In this document: piece by piece, positions 63,993 to 64,000 of the stretch
How positions within the stretch are numbered: position 1 is the stretch's first letter
Layout of the letters: each line of letters begins with the position of its first letter
Assembly (NCBI RefSeq): GCF_965638725.1
Contig: NC_134949.1
Location: 128,880,969 to 128,944,968 of the forward strand
Reading direction: 5' to 3'
DNA length: 64,000 bases
Origin: Aptenodytes patagonicus
Lineage: Eukaryota; Chordata; Aves; Sphenisciformes; Spheniscidae
Program-made: the position numbers and the translations under genes
The notes under the pieces: model-generated
Told to the model about the DNA's origin: nothing
The model's input: only the letters and a program-made list of their open reading frames with translations
Database searches by the model: none

Positions 63993-64000
63993 ACTACCTG

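Larger units (their letters stand above)
59950..64000 (+). mobile_element. Long CR1 LINE, inactive, runs off the window
   Basis: A nearly full-length CR1 non-LTR retrotransposon carries ORF1 (about 59962-60911), then a nested antisense CR1 (60912-61424), then ORF2 (61449 onward) with endonuclease and reverse transcriptase. The 3'UTR and octamer tail lie beyond the window. The left end is set just before the first recognisable ORF1 codons; whether a 5'UTR is present is unclear. The coding frames remain easy to follow despite stops and frameshifts, so the insertion is fairly recent compared with the other CR1 pieces here. It lies downstream of NDP in the same orientation. Confidence 0.93.

Overview
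The window looks like nuclear DNA of a bird. It carries several CR1 non-LTR retrotransposon copies with the avian-type octamer tail (ATTCTATG-like), and its only host gene is a vertebrate gene with GT-AG introns, UTR exons and a poly(A) signal. The CR1 types look neognath and probably not galliform, but I cannot name the species.

The one host gene I can support is NDP (norrin, the Norrie disease protein), on the + strand. Coding exon 2 (37620-37793, codons 1-58) and coding exon 3 (45573-45800, codons 59-133 plus stop) join in phase 0 into a complete 133-residue secreted cystine-knot protein. All 11 cysteines expected from human norrin are present. The 5'UTR part of exon 2 starts near 37439 and contains two short upstream ORFs. 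The noncoding first exon is not certain. One candidate ends at a GT donor after 25889 and carries a CT-rich tract. A second has a CCAAT/TATA layout and ends at a donor after 26961. The 3'UTR probably ends just after an AATAAA at 46364.

Layout: 1 to about 25.68 kb is intergenic DNA upstream of NDP, with a CR1 tail at 15.6 kb, a pyrimidine microsatellite at 9.1 kb and an undetermined old repeat-like zone at 4.7-6.5 kb. NDP spans about 25.7-46.4 kb, with a long GGAA microsatellite and an old CR1 fragment in intron 2. Then 46.4-59.9 kb is intergenic DNA with a degraded CR1 at 57.7-58.5 kb. From about 59.95 kb to the end of the window lies a long, inactive CR1 on the + strand, with ORF1 and ORF2 both recognisable. 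It is interrupted by a 5'-truncated CR1 of a closely related type in the opposite orientation. In mammals NDP lies between EFHC2 and MAOB. No exon of either is visible here, so both presumably lie outside the window.

I see no evidence for a previously undescribed multigene system. The most useful observations are the structure of the NDP 5' end (two candidate promoters, two uORFs), the nested CR1 pair that shares the same ORF2-terminating lesion, and a few unexplained noncoding structures. Most other open reading frames are short, lack family motifs, and look like chance openings in noncoding DNA.
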